NCBI GenBank assembly: GCA_945787735.1 | Contig: CALZIQ010000012.1 | Location: forward strand, 1 to 46,809 | Source: an uncultured Chromatiaceae bacterium | Lineage (GTDB): Bacteria > Pseudomonadota > Gammaproteobacteria > Tenderiales > Tenderiaceae | DNA: 46,809 bases | Reading direction: 5' to 3' | Shown: positions 22,599 through 30,971 of the stretch, one piece after another | Numbering within the stretch: position 1 is the first letter of the stretch | Layout: the number at the start of each line of letters is the position of its first letter | The notes under the pieces: model-generated | The model's database searches: none | The model's input: the letters and a program-made list of their open reading frames with translations, nothing else | What the model was told of the DNA's origin: nothing | Translations under genes and position numbers: made by a program

Positions 22599-24122
22599 TT
22601 ATCTGCCTATTAGCTCAAAACCTTTAGCCAGTAGCAGGCATAATTGAGAAAGTTTTTCATGGTCGGCTTTGTCCAGACCGTAATCATTACCGTAACGATC
22701 GGCATAGACCACGCCAAGCGGTTTTCCCTTGCTGCGGATGGTCATGACAAAAAACTCATTCGTATCAATAAACTTATAAAACTCTTTTGGCAACAAGGGG
22801 ATAACTTTCTGAGAGTTGTTGTCGTTGCAGAGCAGTGCCTGAGGCGTGTCCAGCAGGCGTTGAAACAGATTGTGATCTTTTACCGGGATGCGCAAATTTC
22901 GTATGCCTGTTTCATTGCCGAAATTAAAGCGATTGACCAGGTTGCGGCGTTCTGGTTCGAGCATGGCAAAAAAAACGCGGTTGAGTTTGAGTCCGTCTAC
23001 AAAACCCCGCTTCAGCAGTTTCATGAATTCCGCTAGATTGAAACCGCTGGCCAAATGGGCTTTGCAATCGCGGATTACTTCGACAATGATGTTGTGATTC
23101 ATCGGAGACATTGAATAATCAGGGGCCAAAGTGGCTGGTGGAATTTGCGCCTTTGCTTGCCTGGTAGGGATCGAGGTGTTGGGTATTTCTACCTGCCCCC
23201 GTCTTTGTGGCAGTGGCTTGTTGGGGATTTTTGCATTTATTAAAAAGCTGTCTAATAGTTCTTCATCCAGATCTGGCAGGCTGGCTGCGGCTGGCACCAC
23301 GCCATAAAAGACGGTCTCTTCAGCGGAATGGATGGCGTTGTCTCGAACCTCTTCCATGGCGTCTTCTGGGTCGCAGTGCAAGTGTTGGGCAATTTTCTCA
23401 ACTAAGGCTTCCATTTCGGGGGTTTCCCAGCCCTGTTGTGCGGTTACGCTTAGGTCATTGGCCAGATGGATCTCATACAGGCGCGAACTGATGGGAGACT
23501 CGCCGTCATATGCTTCCAGGCTTTGCAGGATGAAGCTGGACAGTTTCCAATGTTTTGCCAGCGCGTACGATAATTCACGTAGGGTAAAGCCAAGACTTTC
23601 CTTTTGCGCATCCTCATCATCAAGCGAGCTCAACGTGAGCAGAATGCCATCGCCATACAGCAGTAGTATTAATGCGCCGATGTCGTGCAGCATAGCAGCG
23701 GTGAAGAGTTCTTCCGGTACCATGTCAACTCGCTCACGGGCCATGCCATAGGCTTGGTATGCACTGTGATAGGCGCGGCTGACTAGTTGCATGTAGAGTG
23801 TTTTAGCTTCCCCTTCGAGGCAATTCTCAAGCACCTCCATCGAGTCGATGATTTCTCCCACCTTGCCGGTGCCCAATTTCATGGTGGCGGCATCAACGGT
23901 GTGAATTTCATCCTGCAAGCGGCTGCGGGGCATGGTACAGGCGGCGCGCAATATAGTTAGGGTTAGCCCGGGGTCGGTCAGGGCGATGTTTGAAAATTTG
24001 GCCATCGAGATGGTTTCAAAGGAACCCAACATTTTCAGGTCCTTGCCGCTTTGACGTAACAGCGGCAGATCCTTTTCGCTGAGCTCAGCAATCCATTGCT
24101 CCAGGGTTTTCCTAGCGTCCAT
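22599..24122 (-). CDS. HDOD domain protein with C-terminal GAF-like region
   Basis: In this 507-aa protein residues about 15-230 are an HDOD domain (MAKFSNIALTDPGLTLTILR, VPEELFTAAMLHDIGALILL). After a Pro/Gln-rich linker (about 300-345), residues about 350-505 look GAF-like: LKLNRVFFAMLEPERRNLVN, FNFGNETGIRN, FFVMTIRSKGKPLGVVYADR. HDOD-plus-GAF proteins are signalling adaptors with unknown ligands. It is divergent from motA across 165 nt. Confidence 0.8.
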   Translation of the reverse strand: MDARKTLEQWIAELSEKDLPLLRQSGKDLKMLGSFETISMAKFSNIALTDPGLTLTILRAACTMPRSRLQDEIHTVDAATMKLGTGKVGEIIDSMEVLENCLEGEAKTLYMQLVSRAYHSAYQAYGMARERVDMVPEELFTAAMLHDIGALILLLYGDGILLTLSSLDDEDAQKESLGFTLRELSYALAKHWKLSSFILQSLEAYDGESPISSRLYEIHLANDLSVTAQQGWETPEMEALVEKIAQHLHCDPEDAMEEVRDNAIHSAEETVFYGVVPAAASLPDLDEELLDSFLINAKIPNKPLPQRRGQVEIPNTSIPTRQAKAQIPPATLAPDYSMSPMNHNIIVEVIRDCKAHLASGFNLAEFMKLLKRGFVDGLKLNRVFFAMLEPERRNLVNRFNFGNETGIRNLRIPVKDHNLFQRLLDTPQALLCNDNNSQKVIPLLPKEFYKFIDTNEFFVMTIRSKGKPLGVVYADRYGNDYGLDKADHEKLSQLCLLLAKGFELIGR

Positions 24123-24287
24123 GTCCCTTTTCTCTAAATAAGACTACTCCATACAGACTCAATTACGGCCTTAGTGGAGGCAAGCTTTAATGGATAGTGG
24201 GCCTGTTTTGCCAGTTCAAGGAAACAAATCAGGCGTCGATATGACATGACGTATGGAAATAAAAATGTAGCAAGGGAACAGCTCTCT

Positions 24288-25142
24288 ATGTTCATTATTA
24301 TCGGTTTTATTATCGTTCTGGCTTGTGTGGCAGGCGGCTTTGTCTTGTCGCACGGTAATTTGGCGTCCCTGTGGCAGCCTTATGAATTGTTGATTATCGG
24401 CGGCTCAGCATTTGGTGCTTTTGTCACTTCCAATCCGCCTGCGGTGCTCAAGGCAGTCTTGAAAAATATCATTGGTGCGCTGAAGGGCTCGAAATACAAA
24501 AAGGCGCTTTACCTAGAGTTGCTTTCCCTGATGTATGACCTGCTGCAAAAGGCTCGCAAGGAAGGCATGATGGCGATTGAAGAGGATATTGAAACGCCGG
24601 CTGAGAGTGCGTTGTTTAGCAAATATCCTAAGATCGTTGCCGACCATCACATCACCGATTTTATTTGCGATTACCTGCGTCTGATGGTGGGTGGCAACAT
24701 GAATCCGTTCGAGTTGGAAAATCTGATGGACATGGAGCTGGCCGCCCATCACAAGGAGGCCGAAATGCCGGCCGAGGCGGTGACCAAGGTCTCGGATGCT
24801 CTGCCCGGTTTCGGCATCGTGGCAGCGGTACTCGGGATCGTCATAACCATGTCTTTTATAGGTGGTGATCCAGCTGTGCTTGGCCATCACGTTGCGGCGG
24901 CACTCGTGGGTACCTTTCTCGGGATTCTGATGGCCTATGGTTTTGTCGGACCGTTGGCCACCTCGATGGAGCATATTGCCCGCGAAGAGGCCAAATTCTA
25001 CGAATGTGTCAAGGTCTGCCTGATGGCGGCGGTGAACGGTTACAACCCACAGGTGGCGGTGGAGTTTGGCCGCAAAGTAATGTACGCCAGCGAGCGCCCC
25101 AGCTTTAGCGAGCTTGAAGAGCACGTGAAAAATAGCGAATAA
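24288..25142 (+). CDS. motA: Flagellar motor stator protein MotA
   Basis: This is a 284-aa MotA/PomA-type stator subunit starting at MFIIIGFIIVLACVAGGF (ATG 24288, AAGGGA 10 nt upstream); the longer frame adds 14 unlikely residues. Four membrane helices are visible: two at the N-terminus, and two around residues 165-215 (PGFGIVAAVLGIVITMSFIG and AALVGTFLGILMAYGF) with the conserved prolines. The cytoplasmic loop between helix 2 and helix 3 carries the charged residues that contact the rotor. With MotB it forms the ion channel that drives the flagellum. MotB follows 11 nt later. Confidence 0.92.
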   Translation: MFIIIGFIIVLACVAGGFVLSHGNLASLWQPYELLIIGGSAFGAFVTSNPPAVLKAVLKNIIGALKGSKYKKALYLELLSLMYDLLQKARKEGMMAIEEDIETPAESALFSKYPKIVADHHITDFICDYLRLMVGGNMNPFELENLMDMELAAHHKEAEMPAEAVTKVSDALPGFGIVAAVLGIVITMSFIGGDPAVLGHHVAAALVGTFLGILMAYGFVGPLATSMEHIAREEAKFYECVKVCLMAAVNGYNPQVAVEFGRKVMYASERPSFSELEEHVKNSE

Positions 25143-25153
25143 GGCTCGCAGCG

Positions 25154-26164
25154 GTGATCGACAAGAAACAGCCGATAATCGTCAAGAAGGTGAGCCATGG
25201 TGGCCATGGCCACCATGGCGGTGCCTGGAAGGTAGCCTTTGCCGACTTCGTTACAGCGATGATGGCCTTTTTCCTCTTGTTGTGGCTGGTGGGGGGGACC
25301 ACCGATGAAGAAAAGGCAGCAATCTCTGATCACTTTCAAAATGTCAGTATCTCCGAGGGGACTTCATCCACTCCTGCGCCTAGTTCTATCCAGGGGCCCG
25401 GCGGTGCTAGCACTAGTCTGATCAAGCTTGATGGGGCAGTAGACTTGCCCCAAGAGGTCAAGAAGCTCGACAAAAAACGCGATGACCTGGAAGAGCTCGA
25501 AGATGAGTGGAAAAAGAAAGAAGACGAAAAGCGTGTCCAGGAAGAGAAAAAAGAAGCGGAACGCCTGGATCAGTTGATGGCAAAAATGGAAAAGGCAATT
25601 GACCAAAGCGAGGCACTGAAACCGTTCAAAGATCAATTATTGCTCGATATCACTCCAGAGGGTTTACGCATCCAAATCGTCGACAAAGAAAACCGTCCTA
25701 TGTTTGCGAGTGGTGAAGCCTATCTGAAGTATTACATGGTGAATATTTTGTTTGAGCTATCTAAGTTTATCCAAGAGGTGCCAAACCGTATTAGTATCAC
25801 TGGGCACACCGATGCTTCCGAAGTTAGACTACGTGAAGACTACAGCAACTGGGAACTCTCGGCTGATCGCGCCAATTCAGCCCGACGTGCACTGGTGGAT
25901 GGTGGTATGGCCTTGAGCAAGATCGGACGCGTGGTGGGACTGGCGTCATCGACCTTGTTCGATAAGTCAGATCCGCATAATCCGGTTAATCGCCGAATTT
26001 CCATTATTGTCATGAACAAGAAAACCGACGAGGCCATTGCCAAAGGCGAAGGTGTGAGTGAGCAGTATTTGAACGATACCGAGCAGGCGAAGACCGGCGG
26101 GGTGACCGAGCTTCCCATGGAGGTGTTCGGCCCTGACGCCACGGACGTCAATCTAGACCCTTGA
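25154..26164 (+). CDS. motB: Flagellar motor stator protein MotB
   Basis: This 336-aa protein is translated from GTG 25154. A His/Gly-rich N-terminus leads to a single membrane helix, WKVAFADFVTAMMAFFLLLW, with the ion-binding D31. A long charged helix (about residues 95-150) acts as plug and linker. The OmpA-like peptidoglycan-binding domain at the C-terminus has SITGHTDASEV, NWELSADRANSARRALV and NRRISIIV. It anchors the stator to the cell wall. The presence of only motAB here, without other flagellar genes, is common. Confidence 0.92.
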   Translation: MIDKKQPIIVKKVSHGGHGHHGGAWKVAFADFVTAMMAFFLLLWLVGGTTDEEKAAISDHFQNVSISEGTSSTPAPSSIQGPGGASTSLIKLDGAVDLPQEVKKLDKKRDDLEELEDEWKKKEDEKRVQEEKKEAERLDQLMAKMEKAIDQSEALKPFKDQLLLDITPEGLRIQIVDKENRPMFASGEAYLKYYMVNILFELSKFIQEVPNRISITGHTDASEVRLREDYSNWELSADRANSARRALVDGGMALSKIGRVVGLASSTLFDKSDPHNPVNRRISIIVMNKKTDEAIAKGEGVSEQYLNDTEQAKTGGVTELPMEVFGPDATDVNLDP

Positions 26165-26352
26165 TAGACTCGCATTTATCCATTCGCTCCGAACCAATAC
26201 GAATCCTGATTTTCTAAACTAGTATCAAAAGGATGGCGCATAATTGCTGGCCTTGAGGAATTGCATTTCAATCCGATAGTTATCATTGGGCCGGGTTGTG
26301 GTTGTCGTGGCCGAATGTAAAGAAAAAACAGCAATCAGGGAGTGTGTATTAC

Positions 26353-27213
26353 ATGGGTTTGAAGGCGTGGCTGGTGGGCAAGCTAGTCGACTGGCTCAAT
26401 ACTGAAGATGATCAGTGGGAGATCCCCCCCTGTGATTTTGATCGCCTCAGCATTGAGATCCGCCCCTGTGATGTGTTGCTGGTGGAAGGGCGCAATCGCA
26501 TCAGTAATATCATCAAGACCATCACTCTCAGCTCTTGGACGCACTCGGCGCTTTACATCGGCCGTTTGCATGATATTGAAGACCCTGATCTGCAAAGTCT
26601 GATTCAGCGTTATTATGATGGTGACCCAACCGAGCAGCTTGTCATCGAACCTCTGCTTGGACAGGGTACAGTCATTACGCCGCTGTCGAAATATAAGGAA
26701 GACCACTTGCGTATTTGCCGCCCCAAAGGGTTGTCGCGTCAGGATGTGCAGCATGTGATAAAAGAGGCTGCCAACTATCTTGGTCGTGAATACGACATCC
26801 GCCAGCTGGTGGATCTGGCCCGTTTTATTTTTCCCTATGGAATTTTGCCACGGCGCTGGCGCTCGACACTGTTTGAACACAATGCCGGTGAACAGGCGAA
26901 GACCGTTTGTTCCACCATGATTGCCGAGGTTTTCGCAGCTGTGCATTATCCGGTGTTGCCGGTAATCCACCGGAATAAAGAGGGTGGCCTGCGCATGTAT
27001 AAACGCAATACCCGGCTTTATACCCCGCGTGATTTTGATTACTCCCCCTATTTTGAAATCATCAAATACCCGATTCTTGGTTTTGATGACATTTCGCTTT
27101 ACCGTCAACTGCCTTGGGACAAGGAGGGGGTAGTGTGTCACGCTCATGGCGAGTGTTATGCCGCCGACGGTAGTCGAATCGTGCAACAAGAAATCGAAGT
27201 TAATAAAGGCTAG
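26353..27213 (+). CDS. YiiX-like permuted papain-fold protein
   Basis: This 286-aa protein has the YiiX/permuted NlpC-P60 pattern: a His in SSWTH64SALYIG and a Cys in KTVC186STMIAEVF, the circularly permuted order of the catalytic pair. RPCDVLLVEGRNRIS at the start of the domain is also typical. There is no signal peptide. Such proteins are predicted amidases, hydrolases or acyltransferases, often for lipids or peptides, but activities are largely unknown. ATG 26353 has AGGGAG 10 nt upstream. It ends 19 nt before fadE, so it is probably the first gene of the beta-oxidation run. Confidence 0.78.
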   Translation: MGLKAWLVGKLVDWLNTEDDQWEIPPCDFDRLSIEIRPCDVLLVEGRNRISNIIKTITLSSWTHSALYIGRLHDIEDPDLQSLIQRYYDGDPTEQLVIEPLLGQGTVITPLSKYKEDHLRICRPKGLSRQDVQHVIKEAANYLGREYDIRQLVDLARFIFPYGILPRRWRSTLFEHNAGEQAKTVCSTMIAEVFAAVHYPVLPVIHRNKEGGLRMYKRNTRLYTPRDFDYSPYFEIIKYPILGFDDISLYRQLPWDKEGVVCHAHGECYAADGSRIVQQEIEVNKG

Positions 27214-27232
27214 ATAGGAAAAGGAAAACTAT

Positions 27233-29665
27233 ATGGAAGTGTTTTGGTGTGTTTTGATGGTGGCGGCAATTTGGTTTATGGCTTACAACCGTTTTGTCCT
27301 GTGGCAATGGAGTGCCGTGCTGGTAGGTTTGATGTTGGTCGCAAGCTTGTTGGAAATCTATTCGCCGCTAGCGCTCACGCTGCATTGGGCAGTGCTGTTG
27401 CTGGTAGTAGTAACGTTTAACATTCCCGCCATGCGCCGTGCTCTGATCAGCAATCGCATCTTGCCTGTATTACGCAAAGCCTTGCCGCCTATGTCACAAA
27501 CCGAAAAAGAAGCGCTCGATGCCGGCACGGTGTGGTGGGATGGTGATCTGTTCAGTGGCCGCCCTGACTGGGACAAACTGCATGACATCGTGTTGCCTAA
27601 GTTAAGTAAAGATGAACACGCTTTCCTTGACGGCCCAGTGGAAGAGTTATGCGCCATGCTGGACGACTGGCACATCACTGAAGAGCGCCGCGATCTGCCG
27701 CCTGAAGTTTGGCAATACATCAAGGATCAGGGTTTCTTCGGCATGATCATCCCCAAGCAGTATGGTGGACTGGAGTTTTCCGCCCTGGCCCATTCATCGG
27801 TGGTGATGAAGATCGCCAGCCGTTCGGTTTCGTCGGCGGTGACGGTGATGGTGCCCAACTCTCTTGGGCCGGCCGAGCTGCTTTTGCACTACGGTACTGA
27901 AGAACAGAAGAACTACTATCTGCCGCGCCTGGCCAAGGGCGAAGAGGTGCCCTGTTTTGCGCTGACTGGTCCGGAGGCGGGTAGTGACGCCGCTTCGATT
28001 CCGGATAAAGGCGTGGTCTGTAAAGACGTGTTCGAAGGTAAGGAGGTGGTCGGTATTCGTCTCAACTGGGACAAGCGCTATATCACCTTGGGTCCGGTGG
28101 CCACAGTGCTGGGTTTGGCCTTCCGTCTCTATGACCCGGATCACTTCATCGGACAGACAGAAGACATCGGTATCACCTGCGCCCTGATTCCTACCGACAC
28201 TGCCGGTGTCACCATCGGCAACCGTCATGCGCCACTGAACATGGCCTTTATGAACGGGCCCAACCAAGGCAAGGATGTTTTCATCCCCATGGATTGGGTG
28301 ATTGGTGGTCAGGAGCAAGTGGGTCAGGGTTGGCGCATGTTGATGGAATCACTCGCGGCGGGGCGTTCAATTTCGTTGCCAGCGCTGAGCGTAGGGGCGG
28401 GCAAACTTACCTCACGTGCGACAGGGGCTTATTCCCGCATTCGCAAACAGTTCAACACCCCCATCGGTATGTTTGAAGGGGTGGAAGAACCACTGGCACG
28501 TATCGCCGCCAATACCTATTTGATGGATGCGGCGCGGGTGATGACCGCCGCGGCTGTGGATTTAGGTGAAAAGCCATCGGTGATTTCGGCCATTGCCAAG
28601 TACCACATGACCGAACGCATGCGCATGATCGTCAACGATGCGATGGATGTGCAGGGCGGTAGCGGCATCTGCATGGGGCCGCGCAACTACCTGGCGCGGG
28701 TCTATCAATCTATTCCCATCAGCATCACGGTTGAGGGGGCCAATATTCTGACTCGCAGCATGATCATCTTCGGTCAGGGTGCTATTCGTTGCCATCCTTT
28801 TATTTTGAAAGAGATGGAAGCGGCGCAGGAAAAAGATCTGCAGCGTGGTGCCATTGAATTCGACAAGGCGCTGACGGGTCATATCGGTTTCACCATCAGT
28901 AATACAGCTAGAACGCTATGGCTGGGTCTGACCGGGGCGCGTTTCCAGAATGCCCCCAAGTCCGGGTCGGAACGTTATTACTATCAACAGACCACACGCA
29001 TGAGTGCGGCCTTTGCACTGGTGGCCGACGTTACCATGCTGACCCTGGGCGGTAATCTGAAGCGTAAGGAAAAACTTTCCGGTCGCCTGGCCGACATGCT
29101 GAGTCAGTTGTACTTGATCTCTGCCTGTCTGAAACGCTATCACGATGATGGCAGCCCTAAGGAAGACTTGCCATTACTGCAATGGGCTTGCGATGATGCC
29201 CTCTATCAAATGCAAGAGAGCCTGCGCGGCCTGCTGCGTAACCTGCCCATGCGGCCACTGGCCAGTGTGTTACGGTTCATGATCATGCCCTGGGGTAAGA
29301 GTTATCATTTGCCGGATGACAGACTGGGGCACAAGGCGACAAGGATTTTGTTGTCACCCTCCGAGGCCAGGGACAGGCTCACCGATGGCATTTATGTGCC
29401 GCAGAGTGAAGACGAAGCCCTGGGACGCCTGGAGTCGGCGCTGCGCAAGGTGATTGATGCCGAATCGGTTGAACGCATTCTGCGTTCGGCGGTGAAGAAT
29501 GGCAAACTGACAAAATCACGTGAAGATGAACTGGTTGATCGCGGCCTGGCCGCCGGGGTAATAGAGCCTCACGATGCGGAGTTAGTGAAAGCCGCCATCG
29601 CCGCACGGCGCGCAGTGATTAAGGTCGACGATTTCAGTCCGGACTATTGGAACAAGGAGTCATAA
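27233..29665 (+). CDS. fadE: Acyl-CoA dehydrogenase FadE
   Basis: This protein is 810 aa, close to the 814 aa of E. coli FadE and far longer than ordinary acyl-CoA dehydrogenases. It has N-terminal membrane helices (residues 1-65), then FGMIIPKQYGGLEFS, the flavin-contact stretch FALTGPEAGSDAAS, IRKQFNTPIG, and DVQGGSGICMGPRN. The C-terminal domain is the FadE-specific extension. It introduces the double bond in the first step of beta-oxidation at the inner membrane. AGGAAAAGGAAAA precedes the ATG. FadI follows with a 1-nt gap. Confidence 0.95.
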   Translation: MEVFWCVLMVAAIWFMAYNRFVLWQWSAVLVGLMLVASLLEIYSPLALTLHWAVLLLVVVTFNIPAMRRALISNRILPVLRKALPPMSQTEKEALDAGTVWWDGDLFSGRPDWDKLHDIVLPKLSKDEHAFLDGPVEELCAMLDDWHITEERRDLPPEVWQYIKDQGFFGMIIPKQYGGLEFSALAHSSVVMKIASRSVSSAVTVMVPNSLGPAELLLHYGTEEQKNYYLPRLAKGEEVPCFALTGPEAGSDAASIPDKGVVCKDVFEGKEVVGIRLNWDKRYITLGPVATVLGLAFRLYDPDHFIGQTEDIGITCALIPTDTAGVTIGNRHAPLNMAFMNGPNQGKDVFIPMDWVIGGQEQVGQGWRMLMESLAAGRSISLPALSVGAGKLTSRATGAYSRIRKQFNTPIGMFEGVEEPLARIAANTYLMDAARVMTAAAVDLGEKPSVISAIAKYHMTERMRMIVNDAMDVQGGSGICMGPRNYLARVYQSIPISITVEGANILTRSMIIFGQGAIRCHPFILKEMEAAQEKDLQRGAIEFDKALTGHIGFTISNTARTLWLGLTGARFQNAPKSGSERYYYQQTTRMSAAFALVADVTMLTLGGNLKRKEKLSGRLADMLSQLYLISACLKRYHDDGSPKEDLPLLQWACDDALYQMQESLRGLLRNLPMRPLASVLRFMIMPWGKSYHLPDDRLGHKATRILLSPSEARDRLTDGIYVPQSEDEALGRLESALRKVIDAESVERILRSAVKNGKLTKSREDELVDRGLAAGVIEPHDAELVKAAIAARRAVIKVDDFSPDYWNKES

Positions 29666-29666
29666 C

Positions 29667-30962
29667 ATGGCGACACGCAACAAGGGGAGACCCGTTTTTG
29701 TAGTGGATGGTGCCCGCACGCCTTTCTTTAAGGCAGCAGGCAAACCGGGTTTGTTTCGGGCATCTGACCTGGCCGTTGCGGCTGGGCGACCTCTTCTGGC
29801 CCGGCACGGCTTTGAGCCGGACAACCTGGACGAGGTGATCCTCGGTTGTGTTATGCCCGGGCCGGACGAAGCCAACATTGCCCGCGTCGTGACGCTGCGC
29901 CTGGGCTGTGGCAAATCAGTACCGGCCTGGACCGTGCAACGTAATTGCGCCTCGGGCATGCAAGCCCTCGATTGCGCCTACGGCAACATCGCCACGGGCC
30001 GATCCGAGTTGGTGTTGGCCGGCGGGGTCGAGTCCATGAGTCACGCGCCGGTGTTGCTGAATAACAAGATGGTGGCTTGGTTGTCTGACTGGGCCAGAGC
30101 TAAAAGCTTCGGTCAAAAACTGCAGGCGCTGAGCAAATTACGCGGCGGTCATTTGGCCCCTATCATCGGTTTGCTGCGTGGTCTGACTGATCCCATCGTG
30201 GGCCTCTCCATGGGGCAAACGGCTGAGATCCTGGCGCACAAATTCAATATCAGCCGCGAGACTATGGATGCCTATGCCATGGAAAGCCATCACCGGTTGG
30301 CCAAGGCCCAGGACGAGGGTTGGCTGGAAGAGGTCGAGGCCGTTTATGACACCCGCGGTAATCACTATCTGCATGATGACGGCCTGCGCCGCGATAGCAA
30401 CATGGCTAGCTTGGCGAAATTAAAACCTGTCTTCGACCGACACTTCGGTCGTGTCACCGCCGGTAACAGCGCCCAGGTCACAGATGGTGCCGCCATGTTG
30501 ATTCTGGCCAGCGAGGATGCAGTCAAACAGCATCAATTGCCGGTCATGGGACGCATCGTCGAAAGCGAATGGGCAGGGCTGGATCCAACCCAGATGGGTT
30601 TGGGCCCGGTGCATGCCATGACGCCGATTCTAAAACGCAAACGCTGGAAGCTGGATAGTGTCGATTACTGGGAGATCAACGAGGCCTTCGCCACCCAGGT
30701 GCTGGCCTGTGTCGAGGCCTGGAAAGACAAAGACTATTGCAGCACAGAGTTGAACTCGCGCGCGGCTTTGGGTGAGCTGGATCGCAGTCGTCTAAATGTG
30801 GACGGTGGTGGTGTCAGTCTTGGTCATCCTGTGGGCGCCAGCGGTGCACGCATTGTGCTGCATCTGTTGCATGTTTTAGAACGCACCAACAGTAAACGTG
30901 GCATGGCCAGTTTGTGTATCGGTGGTGGACAGGGCGGCGCCATGGCCGTCGAACGAGATTAG
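29667..30962 (+). CDS. fadI: 3-ketoacyl-CoA thiolase FadI
   Basis: This 431-aa thiolase has nucleophile C94 in NCASGMQALDCAYG, the second His in GHPVGASGARI, and the C-terminal acid/base Cys in CIGGGQGGAMAVE. Its length and sequence match FadI, the beta subunit of the long-chain or anaerobic trifunctional complex. It splits 3-ketoacyl-CoA to acetyl-CoA. AAGGAGT is 7 nt before the start. The gene sits between fadE and fadJ. Confidence 0.94.
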   Translation: MATRNKGRPVFVVDGARTPFFKAAGKPGLFRASDLAVAAGRPLLARHGFEPDNLDEVILGCVMPGPDEANIARVVTLRLGCGKSVPAWTVQRNCASGMQALDCAYGNIATGRSELVLAGGVESMSHAPVLLNNKMVAWLSDWARAKSFGQKLQALSKLRGGHLAPIIGLLRGLTDPIVGLSMGQTAEILAHKFNISRETMDAYAMESHHRLAKAQDEGWLEEVEAVYDTRGNHYLHDDGLRRDSNMASLAKLKPVFDRHFGRVTAGNSAQVTDGAAMLILASEDAVKQHQLPVMGRIVESEWAGLDPTQMGLGPVHAMTPILKRKRWKLDSVDYWEINEAFATQVLACVEAWKDKDYCSTELNSRAALGELDRSRLNVDGGGVSLGHPVGASGARIVLHLLHVLERTNSKRGMASLCIGGGQGGAMAVERD

Positions 30963-30971
30963 GGGACAGCC

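Noticed and set aside
26383-27189. 268-codon minus-strand frame opposite the YiiX-like gene
   Set aside because: Shadow frame; the plus strand has the motif pair, a ribosome site and operon context.
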